A stretch of 64,000 nucleotides of DNA, from contig NC_087252.1 in NCBI RefSeq assembly GCF_037042905.1, positions 34,251,965 through 34,315,964 of the forward strand. Direction: 5' to 3'. The stretch is from Lytechinus pictus. Taxonomy: Eukaryota; Echinodermata; Echinoidea; Temnopleuroida; Toxopneustidae. Position numbers and translations under genes: made by a program. The notes under the pieces are model-generated. The model searched no databases, was not told the DNA's origin, and saw only the letters and a list, made by a program, of their open reading frames with translations. This document shows positions 10,099-21,900 of the stretch, piece after piece. Position 1 is the stretch's first letter; every line of letters begins with the position of its first letter.

Positions 10099-12545
10099 TG
10101 TAGCTTTGAAATAAAGATAAATTTATCCTCGTGTAGCCTTGAAATTAAGATAAATTTATCCTCGTGTAGCTTTGAAATTAGGATAAATTTATCCTCATGT
10201 AGCCTTGAAATTAGGATAAATTTATCCTCGTGTTGCCTTGAAATTAGGATAAATTTATCCTCGTGTAGCTTTGAAATTAAGATAAATTTATCCTCATGTA
10301 GCTTTGAAATTAAGACAAATTTATCCTCATGTAGCCTTGAAATTAGGATAAATTTATCCTCATGTAGCCTTGAAGTTAGGATAAATTTATCCTCATGTAG
10401 TCTTGAAATTAAGATAAATTTATCCTCGTGTAGCCGTTAAATTAGGATAAATTTATCCTCGTGTAGCTTTGAAATTAAGTTCAATTTATCCTCATGTAGC
10501 CTTGGAATTAAGATAAATTTATCCTCGTGTAGCTTTGAAATTAGGATAAATTTATCCTCGTGTAGCCTTGAAATTAGGATAAATTTATCCTCGTGTAGCT
10601 TTGAAATTAAGATAAATTTATCCTCATGTAGCTTTGAAATTAAGATAAATTTATTGTCATGTAGCCTTGAAATTAAGATAAATTTATCCTCATGTAGCCT
10701 TGAAGTTAGGATAAATTTATCCTCATGTAGTCTTGAAATTAAGATAAATTTATCCTAGTGTAGCCTTGAAATTAGGATAAATATATCCTTGTGTAGCCTT
10801 GAAATTAGGATAAATTTATCCTCGTGTAGCTTTGAAATTAAGATAAATTTGTCGTCATGTAGCCTTGAAATTAAGATAAATTTATCCTTGTGTAGCTTTG
10901 AAATTAAGATAAATTTATCCTCATGAAGCTTTGAAATTAAGATGAATTTATCCTTGCGTAGCCTTGAAATTAGGATAAATTTATCCTCGTGAAGCTTTGA
11001 AATTAAGATAAATTTATCCTCATGTAGCTTTGAAACGAAGATAAATTTATCCTCATGTAGCTTTGAAATTAGGATAAATTTATCCTCGTGTATTCTTGAA
11101 ATTAAGATAAATTTATCCTCATGAAGCTTTGAAATTAAGATAATTTTATCCTCATGTAGCCTTTAAATTAGGATAAATTTATCTTCATGTAGCCTTGAAA
11201 TTAGGATAAATTTATCCTCGTGTAGCCTTGAAATTAGGATAAATTTATCCTCATGAAGCCTTGAAATTAAGATAAATTTATCCTCGTGTAGCCATGAAAT
11301 TAAGATAAATGTATCCTCGTGTAGCTTTGAAATAAGGATAAATTTATCCTCGTGTAGCTTTGAAATTAAGATAAATTTATCCTCATGTAGCCTTGAAATT
11401 AAGATAAATTTATCCTCGTGTAGCTTTGAAATTAAGATAAATTTATCCTCATGTAGCTTTCAAATTAAGATAAATTTATCCTCATGTTGCCTTGAAGTTA
11501 GGATAAATTTATCCTCATGTTGCCTTGAAGTTAGGATAAATTTATCCTCATGTAGACTGAAATTAAGATAAATTTATCCTCGTGTAGCCTTGAAATTAGG
11601 ATAAATTTATCCTCGTGTAGCCTTGAAATTAAGATAAATTTATCCTCATGTTGCCTTGAAGTTAGGATAAATTTATCCTCATGTAGACTGAAATTAAGAT
11701 AAATTTATCCTCGTGTAGCCTTGAAATTAGGATAAATTTATCCTCGTGTAGCCTTGAAATTAAGATAAATTTATCCTTGTGTAGCTTTGAAATTAAGATG
11801 AATTTATCCTTGCGTAGCCTTGAAATTAGGATAAATTTATCCTCGTGAAGCTTTGAAATTAAGATAAATTTATCCTCATGTAGCTTTGAAACGAAGATAA
11901 ATTCATCCTCATGTAGCTTTGAAATTAGGATAAATTTATCCTCGTGTATTCTTGAAATTAGGATGAATTTATCCTCATGAAGCCTTGAAATTAAGATAAA
12001 TTTATCCTCGTGTATCCTTGAAATTAAGATAAATTTATCCTCGTGTAGCCTTGAAATTAGGATAAATTTATCCTCGTGAAGCTTTGAAATTAAGATAAAT
12101 TTATCCTCATGTAGCTTTGAAATTAAGATAAATTTATCCTCATGTAGCCTTGAAATTAAGATAAATTTATCCTCGTGTAGCTTTGAAATTAAGATAAATT
12201 TATCCTCGCGTAGCCTTGAAATTAGGATAAATTTATCCTCGTGAAGCTTTGAAATTAAGATAAATTTATCCTCATGTAGCTTTGAAACGAAGATAAATTT
12301 ATCCTCATGTAGCTTTGAAATTAGGATAAATTTATCCTCATGAAGCCTTGAAATTAAGATAAATTTATCCTCGTGTATCCTTGAAATTAAGATAAATTTA
12401 TCCTCGTGTAGCCTTGAAATTAGGATAAATTTATCCTCGTGAAGCTTTGAAATTAAGATAAATTTATCCTTGCGTAGCCTTGAAATTAGGATAAATTTAT
12501 CCTCATGTAGCCTTGAAATTAAGATAAATTTATCCTCCTGTAGTA
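10099..12545. repeat. 33-bp palindromic minisatellite, about 74 units
   Basis: The unit is GTAGC(C/T)TTGAAATTA(A/G)G followed by ATAAATTTATCCTC(A/G)T, 33 bp, repeated head to tail for about 2,450 bp with few substitutions. In units with AGG the segment AGGATAAATTTATCCT is a perfect 16-bp palindrome; units with AAG lose two outer pairs. Variant units (GAAACGAAG at 11032, 11888 and 12284) recur 856 and 396 bases apart, close to 26 and exactly 12 units, showing block duplication. There are no spacers and no reading frame of note. Confidence 0.97.
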
Positions 12546-12869
12546 TTAGCAGGATGAACTAATCCTTATAATTGTAATAGATTTGCATGATATATTTATT
12601 TGATCTGTTATTCCTATTAAATGGTTGTATTAATTGAAATGCTGTTCCCGTTTGTTTCTTTTATTGTTAGAGACTTGCAAACATACAATGAATTGCCAAT
12701 AGTCATTAAATAGAGTGATTGGAGAGAATGTGTAGAAGAGAGAACAAGTGATACAAGTGGATGTTAAGTGCAAAAATGTGCAATAAATATTATGGAATGA
12801 ATATGATGAACATTTGAAGAAAAATGAACAAAGATTCATTCATTTTGAAAAGATTTACTGTTTATACTT
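12546..12869. other. Spacer, nothing recognised
   Basis: AT-rich sequence between the minisatellite and the next repeat. It ends near 12830 with AACAAAGATTCATTCATT, similar to the (ATTC) tail at 26360-26380 and perhaps an old LINE 3' end. I see no gene. Confidence 0.4.
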
Positions 12870-13660
12870 TCTCAAAGCCTGATATATTTGTTTATTATAT
12901 CCTACATAGAGTAAATCCTGTATAGTGATTGGTTCAAGTAGCATCATGTGACCGAATATATTTCAACTATGATGTTGCGTGACGTCAGACCTCGATATAT
13001 TTTTGGATATACCAATATATCCTACATAGAGTAAATCCTGTATAGTGATTGGTTCAAGTAGCATCATGTGACCGAATATATTTCAACTATGATGTTGCGT
13101 GACGTCAGACCTCGATATATTTTTGGATATACCAATATTCTGACGTCATTATTTCACAAAACTGGATATCTCGGCGCACCGGCTTGCGCGCTCTCTCTCT
13201 CCCGGGCGCGCAAGTCCAGCGCAAGTCCAGCGCAAGTCAGCGCAGACACTAATCTGCGTTCCGCTGGGCGCGGTGGCTCGGAGAAAAGTAGGTAATTCAA
13301 CAGGACTTTGCATACTCAGCGCATAGATTTTGATTTTGGTTATAAATTATTAAAAGTAGGATATAAAGCAAATATATCAGGCGTTTCATTCGAAAGCATA
13401 GTGCGCAAGTCCAGCGCGATGCGTCAGCGCAGACACTAATCTGCGTTCCGCTGAGCGCGGTGGCTCGGAGAAAAGTAGGTAATTCAACGCAAGTACAGGA
13501 CTTTGCATGCTCAGCGCATAGATTTTGGTTATAAATTATTAAAAGTAGGATATAAAACAAATATATCAGGCTTTGAGAAAGTATAGTGGAATTATTTATC
13601 CGAGGTTGGTCTGGCAATTACTATTTTTCCCCGAGGGGCGAAGCCCCGAGGGAAATATAG
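12870..13660. repeat. Palindromic repeat family (copy 2) with internal tandem duplications
   Basis: Shares AATCCTGTATAGTGATTGG, GTAGGATATAAAACAAATAT and the GAGGGGCGAAGCCCCGAGGG hairpin with the block at 5412-5915. A 120-bp unit is duplicated exactly (12896-13015 and 13016-13135). A second segment of about 200 bp is duplicated with small changes (about 13200-13400 and 13403-13590, each with GCGCAGACACTAATCTGCG and TCGGAGAAAAGTAGGTAATT). The right arm of the large hairpin seen in copy 1 is degraded here. Confidence 0.7.
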
Positions 13661-14600
13661 TAGTTATGTATGTTTAGTTCAGCAGCCTATCAAGTCACAC
13701 CAGCTATAAACAGCCTCAAACGGACCGATGTATCGTGATATGTAAAAAAAAAAAAGGAAATAATCTTATTAAACGTTAATCCTTCTGGAATCGGTGTGAC
13801 GGTTGCATACACAGAATGGGATATCGATATTGCATTCGATTTTTAGTTTAAAGTCATGAATGATATAATCTTGGTCGTTCTTCCCGAGTGTTACGTAACT
13901 TTTCCGAGTTAAATACCCTTGTCCACTTACGCCATTACTTACGCCATTAGAAGTCTATACGGAGAACAGTATGAATATAGGCAGAGCACTATGACGTGAT
14001 TGCTGGCATGATCATGATTTTTTTACGTCATTTTTTCCTATCTAATAAATGGATATTGCTATCCTCTTAACTTGTTATCGTATCGAATCATTGTTTATTG
14101 AATATCATCGATATAATATAGTAACCTGTTATTTTTATCTTTGTTTTTCTCTCTTATCATTTAGATTTTTATGAATTTCAATCTGTATTCGAGACAAGTT
14201 GTAATGTTCTTCATTATCATCATTATTTCATTTTTGTTTTCATTCTCAATGACTGTTGTACAATTGTATAATTATGTGATACTTGTTTTAGTGATTGTAT
14301 AATTTGCTTATGATATATATTTTGTTATTGTATATTTGATTTTGAAAAAGACAATAAAAACATGATATAAAACAAAAGAAAAAAAACACCCCCTTTTAAA
14401 AAAAGATTTTGTAGAAACAAAATTGATAAAAATCATGAGATTGGACAAAATAGAAATGGTTTATTGAACATATCTTCTACTTTCGTAATAAACCTGATTG
14501 CAATGCGAGGTAACTTTTGGAATGCAATACAATAATACTTTAATTATTCTGATTTCGAAAGAGAATGCGATTTTGGTAGTTTAGAAAGTCTCAAATGCCT
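13661..14600. other. Spacer with a possible retroelement 3' end
   Basis: No gene seen. The AT-rich stretch to 14385 ends with GACAATAAAAACATGATAT and A-runs, which looks like a polyadenylated 3' end (polyadenylation signal plus tail), possibly from a degraded retroelement on the + strand. The rest is plain AT-rich DNA. Confidence 0.3.
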
Positions 14601-14913
14601 AAGTTAGAAGGGTTAGATGAGTATTGTGTTATTGGTAAATATCTTAAATGTATTACTGTGTCAACGTTGTTATGATTCAAATCTAATATGTTACTATTTT
14701 TATCGTTTGTCCCCGAAATTTTCTTTTTTAGCTCTCGATGCTTTAATCTTTAATCATTCCTTTTCCCTCAATTGCCTTTTGAACCCAGCTGTTCCAGTGA
14801 ACTGTTATTGCCATTACCCCCCCCCCCCCCTTCCTCCTCCTCCCATGCATGAGTTATTTAATATTTCACACAGGAGCACTTCAATATTTTGTGATTGGAC
14901 TGGTCTATGGCTA

Positions 14914-14956
14914 TGATTACAACATGGACCTACTGGGTCCATGATCACAATCATGA
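14914..14956. repeat. Imperfect palindrome centred on CATGGACC/GGTCCATG
   Basis: CATGGACC at 14923-14930 and GGTCCATG at 14936-14943 pair around TACTG. The pairing extends imperfectly outward (TGATTAC... to ...TCACAATCA). A related, better-matched palindrome lies at 47757-47777. It is followed by a run of G and a run of C with inverted CTTGTAACC-type context, as in the G/C-run transposons here. Confidence 0.55.
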
Positions 14957-14999
14957 CAATATTGGGGGGGGGGGGGTTACAAGCCCCCCCCCCCCTTAC

Positions 15000-15842
15000 T
15001 CTCTTTTATTATCATTCAAAGAAACTTTACATTTCAATTAGGGCACACTTTCCAGTTTCGAGAAACGGTCAGCTTTATTATGACTAACTACACATCTTCT
15101 TTAGAAAGGAGAGTCCGTTATTGTGGACTCTGAGTCGTTAGTCTTTATTATCAGACACGTTATGGATGGTTATTATACACAAGTAGACGAACAATGCATA
15201 GAAATGTGTAGAGCAATGAATTTGTAAACCCAAATGATGAAAGCCCCCCTTCACCCCCCCCCCCTTATCTCTCTCCCTCTCTCTGTATCAATTTCCCTTC
15301 CAATTTCATTTTCTCAAACCCTTTCATTTTTTTACCTTTCATCTCTTTGTATCTCTCTTTCATTTTCATTTCCATTTTTTATATTCGTAAACCACATGTC
15401 CTTTTTTTTATTACATGTATTTTGAAAAGCCTTTCTAACTCTTTTCTCTCTGACTCTTCTTTTGATACATCTCTTTTTGTACACTCGAATTGTAGTTTTC
15501 AGACTACTAAGTGGACATACATGAATGAGCATACACCAATACTCCTCGTATACACCAAGACCAGGTTTGTAAGGAGTCATTATCAAACGATTCTTGGAAC
15601 TTGACGGTAGACATAGTGCTTATTCACCTGAGTAAACATATACAGTTGTGTACAACATAACAAAGCATGTAGTATAGTCACGCGAACCTCAACTTAAACT
15701 TGAATATCATTTTCGCGTAGAAAAAGCGTAGTTTGTTCCGATTTTTTTACAACACAAATCATAATGCAATATTGTCATGATAATGTTTTGTTTATATCTA
15801 TTATTCTATATAGGAGGATTTGTTTATTTATTTCATTTCCAG
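15000..15842. other. Spacer with pyrimidine-rich tract
   Basis: Contains a CT-rich tract (15245-15480) that produces Ser/Leu/Phe-rich spurious frames. Otherwise unremarkable. It ends in a pyrimidine-rich run, TTATTTCATTTCCAG, that would serve as the acceptor for the exon at 15843. Confidence 0.4.
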
Positions 15843-15990
15843 GCAAGAAAACATGACAGCGATAGAAACATTACAAAAGAAATGTAAAATTGAGCACCAG
15901 CCAATGCCTGGGGATCACCTAAAAGAATTGAAAATTCTGTCGAGAGGTTCTCCACATTGGCTGGTGTCTACATGGAATAACACAAAATAG
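15843..15990 (+). CDS. Candidate terminal coding exon, unknown protein
   Basis: It follows a good acceptor (TTTATTTCATTTCCAG) and gives 1 base plus 48 codons to a TAG at 15988-15990. The translation starts QENMTAIETLQKKCKIEH, is basic and helical at first, and ends with a Trp-bearing tail (SPHWLVSTWNNTK). The leading base completes an AGG codon with the 2-base overhang of the exon ending at 7630. The match of phases is suggestive but has a one-in-three chance of being accidental. No polyadenylation signal stands out close by. I do not recognise the family. Confidence 0.35.
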
Positions 15991-16339
15991 CAATAAATTT
16001 AAACATGTAATTACAATACTTCTATATAAATTAACCTTCATCGTAATATGAATAGAGAAACAAACAAAAACAAGGTTATCAAATTAATACTTTAAGAAAA
16101 AATGCAGATTGGGTCAAATCAGGAATTAGTCATTTATCAAATTAGAGATTAGAATTTGAGAGTCTGAAATGAATTGGTGTATATGACATTTGTCACGGTT
16201 ATGTGCGGGTTTAACAAAAAATAAAAAAGCAAAGTAAGTATATAACAAATAACGAAAAAAAAACAATCAAGATTCATCAGAATCAGGATTGTAGTATATC
16301 TCGAAAATCACCTAATCATGTATTATAGAACAAATTTAA

Positions 16340-16582
16340 CCCTAGGAGAAAAGGCATTTGCTTCTTCAGCTCCATCTCTCTGGAATGCATGCTCTTCCAC
16401 TGAGGATCCGAACAATTGAATTGCTTGAAGCATTTAAAAAGTGTTTTAAAATCCTTCCTGTTTTCTTCTTGCTTTTGTTAAATATTTTAATTTTTTCCAA
16501 TCCCTCTGCGCCTCGGAATAGTTTACTAGATAGATGGCGCATAATAAATGCTGTGTATTATTATTATTATTATTATAAATGG
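16340..16582 (+). mobile_element. LINE 3' end (CR1/L2-like), truncated
   Basis: Translation in two frames gives the end of a LINE reverse transcriptase ORF: GEKAFASSAPSLWNA, then after a frame change LRIRTIELLEAFKKC. The short 3' region ends in an (ATT)n run at about 16557-16577 (...GCATAATAAATGC). The 'F-A-S-A-P-LWN-LP' and 'FK--LKT-LF' pattern is usual for the extreme C-terminus of CR1/L2-type elements. It is 5' truncated and frameshifted, hence dead. Confidence 0.65.
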
Positions 16583-16899
16583 TATGTGAAGTGGAACCGG
16601 GGTGGGCTGATAATGCTAACTTCAGTCATTCCACGGCCCCTAATGAAAAAGAGGTAGAAATTCAATGAAAGCCTGTGGGAAAGGGTAGTTTGATCGTGTT
16701 ATCAATAACAAAAAATTAAGAAAAATAATATTGTAATAAAACTAAATAAATTGACAAATAAATAGACAAATAAATACATGAATGAATAAATAAATAAATA
16801 AATTTCTCTAGCATACACTCTCTCTATATCTCTTCATTTCCTTTCTTACTATCCTTATTAAATGCTATACCCTGTAATTCATCAAAGCACTTCCTAGTT

Positions 16900-17660
16900 G
16901 ATATAGCATATAGGCCTATCATTTTATTCGGCTGGTAGATTTTATGACGGAAGCAAAGACTAGATTTTACGACTACCCGTTTAGTTGTTTACTAATGAAT
17001 ATTCATAAGTTGTCTTCCGATTTTCCCCTACGGATAGCTGCTAATAGCCGTCTACTCCGTAATCTCCGGCCAATGACCTATTGTCTGGAAGATGTTTTAC
17101 ACCTCATTCCTTCTTTTACGGGGTACTAAGGGGGGCAACGTCACCTCCCCTTTATCCTGATAGTGCACACACACACACCCTGCCAAGCTGTTAGTGTGTC
17201 CAGGATGCAGGCCTGTGTGTCACAGGTTTCGCATTAATTGCTCATTGTTGGATCCCACCACAATCATTTACCCCCTTCTTAAAGCAGAACCCTTGTTACG
17301 CCTCCGCTAGACAGGGGGCTTTACAATCATCGCATTGGCCCGCTGGACTTGGACTTCATGGTTAAATGGCTACAAACCCGTACGGTTTACTGTTACATAA
17401 TATACTTCCCGGTGGATAGATTGCGTGGGGATCTGTGGCTTTCTCTTACATAGGAATGATCCATCATTAGTTTTCCAAGACTTTCCAAACTTTGAAATGC
17501 TGGCTTTATTCTTGCCACATGAGAAGGAGGGGAGACATAATTTCCTAATGAACCATACAATTTCGTTCTACCAGCTAACGATCAGTCAATTTTGAGGAGA
17601 CATGACTTTGTGTTGAATCCCAAACCTATGTTGGAAATGATTTAAACGCGGTATTTGAGA
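16900..17660. promoter_or_regulatory. Low-repeat, complex-sequence stretch, possible cis-regulatory DNA
   Basis: Unlike most of the window, this block shows no repeat family and has mixed composition. It contains forkhead-like TGTTTAC, TAATGAATATTCAT, homeodomain-like ATTAATTGCTCATTG, E-box-like CACCTGG (17667) and a short (CA)n. It lies immediately upstream of the candidate first exon at 17701. Calling it regulatory is inference from position and complexity only. Confidence 0.25.
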
Positions 17661-17700
17661 GTCACCACCTGGTCCGGTAATAAAGAAAGAAAGAACTAAC

Positions 17701-17773
17701 ATGAAAGAAAACAATGTACTTGTTGAGGGCTTTGGTGGCCCGGATTTCTACAGAAACGTTAAAGAGACGATTG
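17701..17773 (+). CDS. Candidate first coding exon, possibly of ovo
   Basis: ATG at 17701 opens 24 codons plus one base (MKENNVLVEGFGGPDFYRNV, then KETI) and stops at a consensus donor GTAAGT at 17774. An AACTAAC context precedes the ATG. The phase-1 end is compatible with the phase-1 start of the ovo exon at 34522, the next clearly coding exon on this strand, 16.7 kb away. It does not show the short MP-(K/R)-x-FLVK start known from many Ovo/OVOL proteins, so it may be an alternative first exon, belong to another gene, or be chance. Confidence 0.33.
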
Positions 17774-18249
17774 GTAAGTATAATTATTCTATTTTTTCTC
17801 AGTATTTTTCCTTTCTCTTCTGTTTTCAGGTATGTTCGATTGTTTCTGTGGTATTTACAGTTATTATTGTTGTTAGGGTCAATGTTATTTATTGTGCATT
17901 CTATTGATACATTTACTTTTTCTTTACTATGCCACTTATGTAAAAAAAAATATAAAAAAATGCCACCCTCCCCGATTGATTTCAAGTTGAGTAAGAAATT
18001 AAGTTTTGAGGAAGTCATGTATTCTTAACGCGTCTCTTAGCGGAGTGGTTAATTTCTGTTACTCATCGTTCCTTACAGATGCTTTTTCGACGAACAGGAA
18101 TTCAGATAATTAATGATGGAAATGCATCTATTTACGTTGTATTTTATTCTTTCTCTTAAAAAGTTGAGGCCAATGCATAACCTATGTTTTTTTCATTTAT
18201 TTAATACAAGATAAAAGAGCAATAGATAAAAACGTCTTTTACTACTTCA

Positions 18250-18340
18250 GGGTCGTGCAGGGAATCGAACCAGGTCGGACTTACGTGGTGTAGTCAGGCT
18301 CTTTAGACCAGTCACCATTATTGCTTAGACTTTTGCGAAT
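18250..18340 (-). mobile_element. tRNA-derived SINE-like fragment (minus strand)
   Basis: On the minus strand, TGGTGACTGGTCTAAAG resembles an A-box and GGTTCGATTCC is a perfect B-box, about 45 bases apart. The ends do not pair as an acceptor stem and there is no clear anticodon arm. It is therefore a tRNA-derived repeat or pseudo-tRNA rather than a tRNA gene. Confidence 0.5.
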
Positions 18341-18661
18341 ACTAGTTTCGGGGTACCAGTAAAAATATTTGGAGGTCTTTGACCACCCATTTCTTTAACT
18401 AAGTAACGGTCAATATTACACCCGGGTATTAAAGAGTAAAGCCAATACCTGTGGAGTTCAATATTGATGTTATCACCTTATTCATTGAATGAGTGATAGG
18501 ATAAACTTTATGTTGCAGATGAGCAAGTATAACACAGTTTAAGGATGTGGATGTAATGTATAAACAATGCAACTCAGTCAGAGTAGGCCTATGTCATGAT
18601 TATGGCGTGATTTTCTCATTTCAAACACTTTATTTCAGATTACTTTCAGGAACTTTATATA

Positions 18662-18976
18662 GGCCCGTATTCTGAAGTCAGGTTTAAATCAAACTCTGGT
18701 TTAAAGTTGTGGTTTAACAATGGATAGCCAATTGTGGCATAAATAAATTTCTAATGTTAAAGGTTCAATGTATCGCCTCGGCTCATTTGGCTCTCAATTC
18801 ATAACTGCCAGGGACGGGTGAATAAGATGTGTCTTCTCCATTCAAGAATTAGAAATAAACACAGTGAACTTAAAAAAAGATACAATGTAAACGAAATTCT
18901 GACATGTTTGGCTTCCTATAATTTTAGCACATAGGTAGACCATGATCTGAGTTAAACCCGACTTCAGAATACAGGC
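18662..18976. mobile_element. MITE with GGCCCGTATTCTGAAGTC ends (copy 1)
   Basis: The left end GGCCCGTATTCTGAAGTCAG and the right end GACTTCAGAATACAGGC form terminal inverted repeats, extended by GTTTAAA / TTAAACC. TA lies on both sides (18660-18661 and 18977-18978), fitting a Tc1/mariner-type TA target. About 315 bp, non-coding. The second copy is at 23463-23743. Confidence 0.7.
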
Positions 18977-18978
18977 TA

Positions 18979-21900
18979 ATGAGTCTAAGGACGTAAATTG
19001 TAGGGAGCTGCAAAATGTAAAAACAAACATATGGCTAATAATGTTTACTAGGTTGTTTCTCCATGAAAAATCAATATTTCTCGAAGTTTGCTTCCGATAT
19101 ACACTATATAATTACCATGTAGTTCACAATACAAAGGCACTGATAGGTGGAAAATTCTCGCTAATGTCGTTGTACATGTTGTATGAGGCATACGTTCCAA
19201 ACTGTATGTGTATATCACGCGATAATATAAATCTGGCTTTACAACCCCTTAATTTAAGTTTTGAAGATGAATTAATTTTCCTTTTCCTGGTTGTCGTTTC
19301 ATCGTCTTATCTTTGGTAGAGGGCAATGAACTTCAATTTCAAGTGAAATCTTGATCGTTATATAAGGGATTAATTTGTAAGTAGTATTGAGACAGGTTGT
19401 TAAACAAATAAACAGACATGTATGGTACCGCAACAAAATATAAACATTATGAAGTCAGGAGGAGACAGTCTCATGTCATGGGCTCTAGATTTAAAAATCA
19501 TCGCTTAATTAATAAAAAAAACAATATGCGTTGGGAATGATAGCTTCTTCCCTTTTTCCTCATTTGAGGGGAAAACAATGCCTCTACAATGTGTACTACG
19601 ATACATGTACCTTCAGATCAGTGACTACAACCAAACTCTTTTGAAAATGAAGCGGTTCTGCCTTAATATGTCGGGTTTGTCTGATTAATGAGACTCTTAA
19701 CTAATCAATACGAATTATTGAAGGCCAAGTGTTTTGGGTGTCGTGTCAATACTTTGAATCTTCGTGGGATTGGAAATGGTGACATGTTAGTTTCATCTCT
19801 TGAAGATACTATAAACTCAATTCTTCGTCACTATTAGGGTCAAATACTCAATGATCAGAAGAAAAAAAAACCGTGTAATTATCAAACCAAAAACATTGTG
19901 GGGCCTATTATAGAGTGAGGTAGCCCCGAAAATATGTCACGAGCGAGCCAAAATTGTGAACTTTTTAAAACTTAAATCTATTTCTGTGATTATGATTTAC
20001 ATAATAGTCTGAATAATATCATATTTCATGCCCTTCTTTTTCTTTTTGTTTTCTTTTCACAATGTTGATTAATAGCGTCTATGTATTTTTCTTCGTGTCT
20101 AGCTTGTCCAATGGCTAGTATATTCACCTAATCTTAAGATCAACATAATCGATGATTCGAAGTAGAAGTTAAATTCCTTTATTTTTTCCTCTTTCTTTTT
20201 CCTAAAAACCAATCTTAACCGGAGCCCCCATCTTTTGAAATTTAATCTGAAACCTCCCTTTCACCGTTAAATCCGTCCACTGTTAGTTGGAAGCCACTTA
20301 CAACGGTCCCGGTTGACATGCTTGACTTCCAGAAAAGAAAAATCGATAGTCGATTAATCCATACCTAATCTTTTATTCGTAGAACACTTTTGCATTTAAC
20401 GAAAATCCTTTGTTTTGCCAATTTCGTGCAAGTGCACCTCTAATAATCCGAATATTCGCTAATACGGGTTTTGTTCGACTACTGCCATTGTTAATACGGC
20501 GTTCCAGTTAGTCTGGTATTCAGTCGTCTTAAATCAATTGTGAATTAGATCATGTGCTGAACTGATGGCCACTGGGTGCTATGCTGTGGATGTTTGTATT
20601 TCATTGTTTTGATAGACTTGTAATCCGAAATGTTCTGACAAAAGGCCCAGTTACACGGAACAGTTAATGCGTACAATCCACATGGGATAATACTGAAACG
20701 GTCAAGTGCGTTTACCGTTCTTATATTAAGTTTTTGTTGAATTCTTGGTCTGTATAGTAAAGGTGGCCAAAGATTGTTGCACTCTGTCTTCCTTCACAAG
20801 TCATGAGAGCCTCATGGTTGCTAATTTCATGCTATAGAATTGTTGTAATATGTACAAAAGAAAGTTTATTAATAGTAAAGCATTCCTTCATTGATCCCAG
20901 TACGCTGTTAAGACAGTGGCAAAAAGAGCACCCCCCCCCCCAAAAAAAAAAAAAGGGGGAGAAAGACGCTGCGCATTGGACAAAATTTCTAAAATGCTGC
21001 GAGCGAGCAAAAAAATATTTTAATTAAAAAAATATCATATTAGTGATGTATTATGGCATACATTGAGAAAAGGGTATCATATTTCCTGATTCCCTTTCTT
21101 TTCATTTTCCTCTCTTTTCTACTTTTGCCTGAACGCCAGTGTGTTCATCGTTTCCTCCATAGGCATATACTGTAGTATAGACAAAAATTGATTTATTGAA
21201 GATAAGATTACAAATTAAACTTTGCTTTTTGATAATTTAAACACTTGCTTATAAACTGTTTAACTATTACCGTGACTACTTTAAAGTTCATAATAGTAAA
21301 CAACTTTGTAAGGATTTTTAAAACTGCATTACTATTGTGTAGGTTATATAACAATATGAACAATAAATTTGTTTTATAATTTTTTTTTAAAGAGAGATTG
21401 TCATAAAATTTGAACTACGTGGTGTTAAATGGTAAGACAAGACATGAGATAGTAAATAAATACAAGGGTACCATGCAGCTAAAATGTTATGATTAAATCA
21501 AATAAACGCTGTCATTAGAGAAGTCCATTTAGTTTGAAGGTGATTATGGGGGTATATATGTATATTTTTGTATAAAAAAAATCGGTCCTATGCGTAATCC
21601 GCACAGTTGAAAGTATATAATTGTCAATTTGGGAAAGTGAACGCATATTATATGTATTATTGGTCGTCCATACTATAGTTGAACAGCATTAAGTTAAACC
21701 ATCAACCACATACAAGTGCACACAAATCATACTGTATTCATGGTATTGATGCCGCTAAGGTTCGAAACATTTCAATGCACATAACCAAGAGCCTGTCTCC
21801 CTTTGTTAATTGACAAAATCCTTGATAATTAACACCTCGAGTTCGAATACAATATAGCCTTGCTGGGGTTCTAGGAACCTTGATCATGGCTATAGTTCAA

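Noticed and set aside
10099..12545. CRISPR-like regular repeat array
   Set aside because: Units are contiguous with no unique spacers, and the context is animal DNA; it is a minisatellite.
18250..18340. tRNA gene on the minus strand
   Set aside because: Only the two promoter boxes are recognisable; the stems fail.
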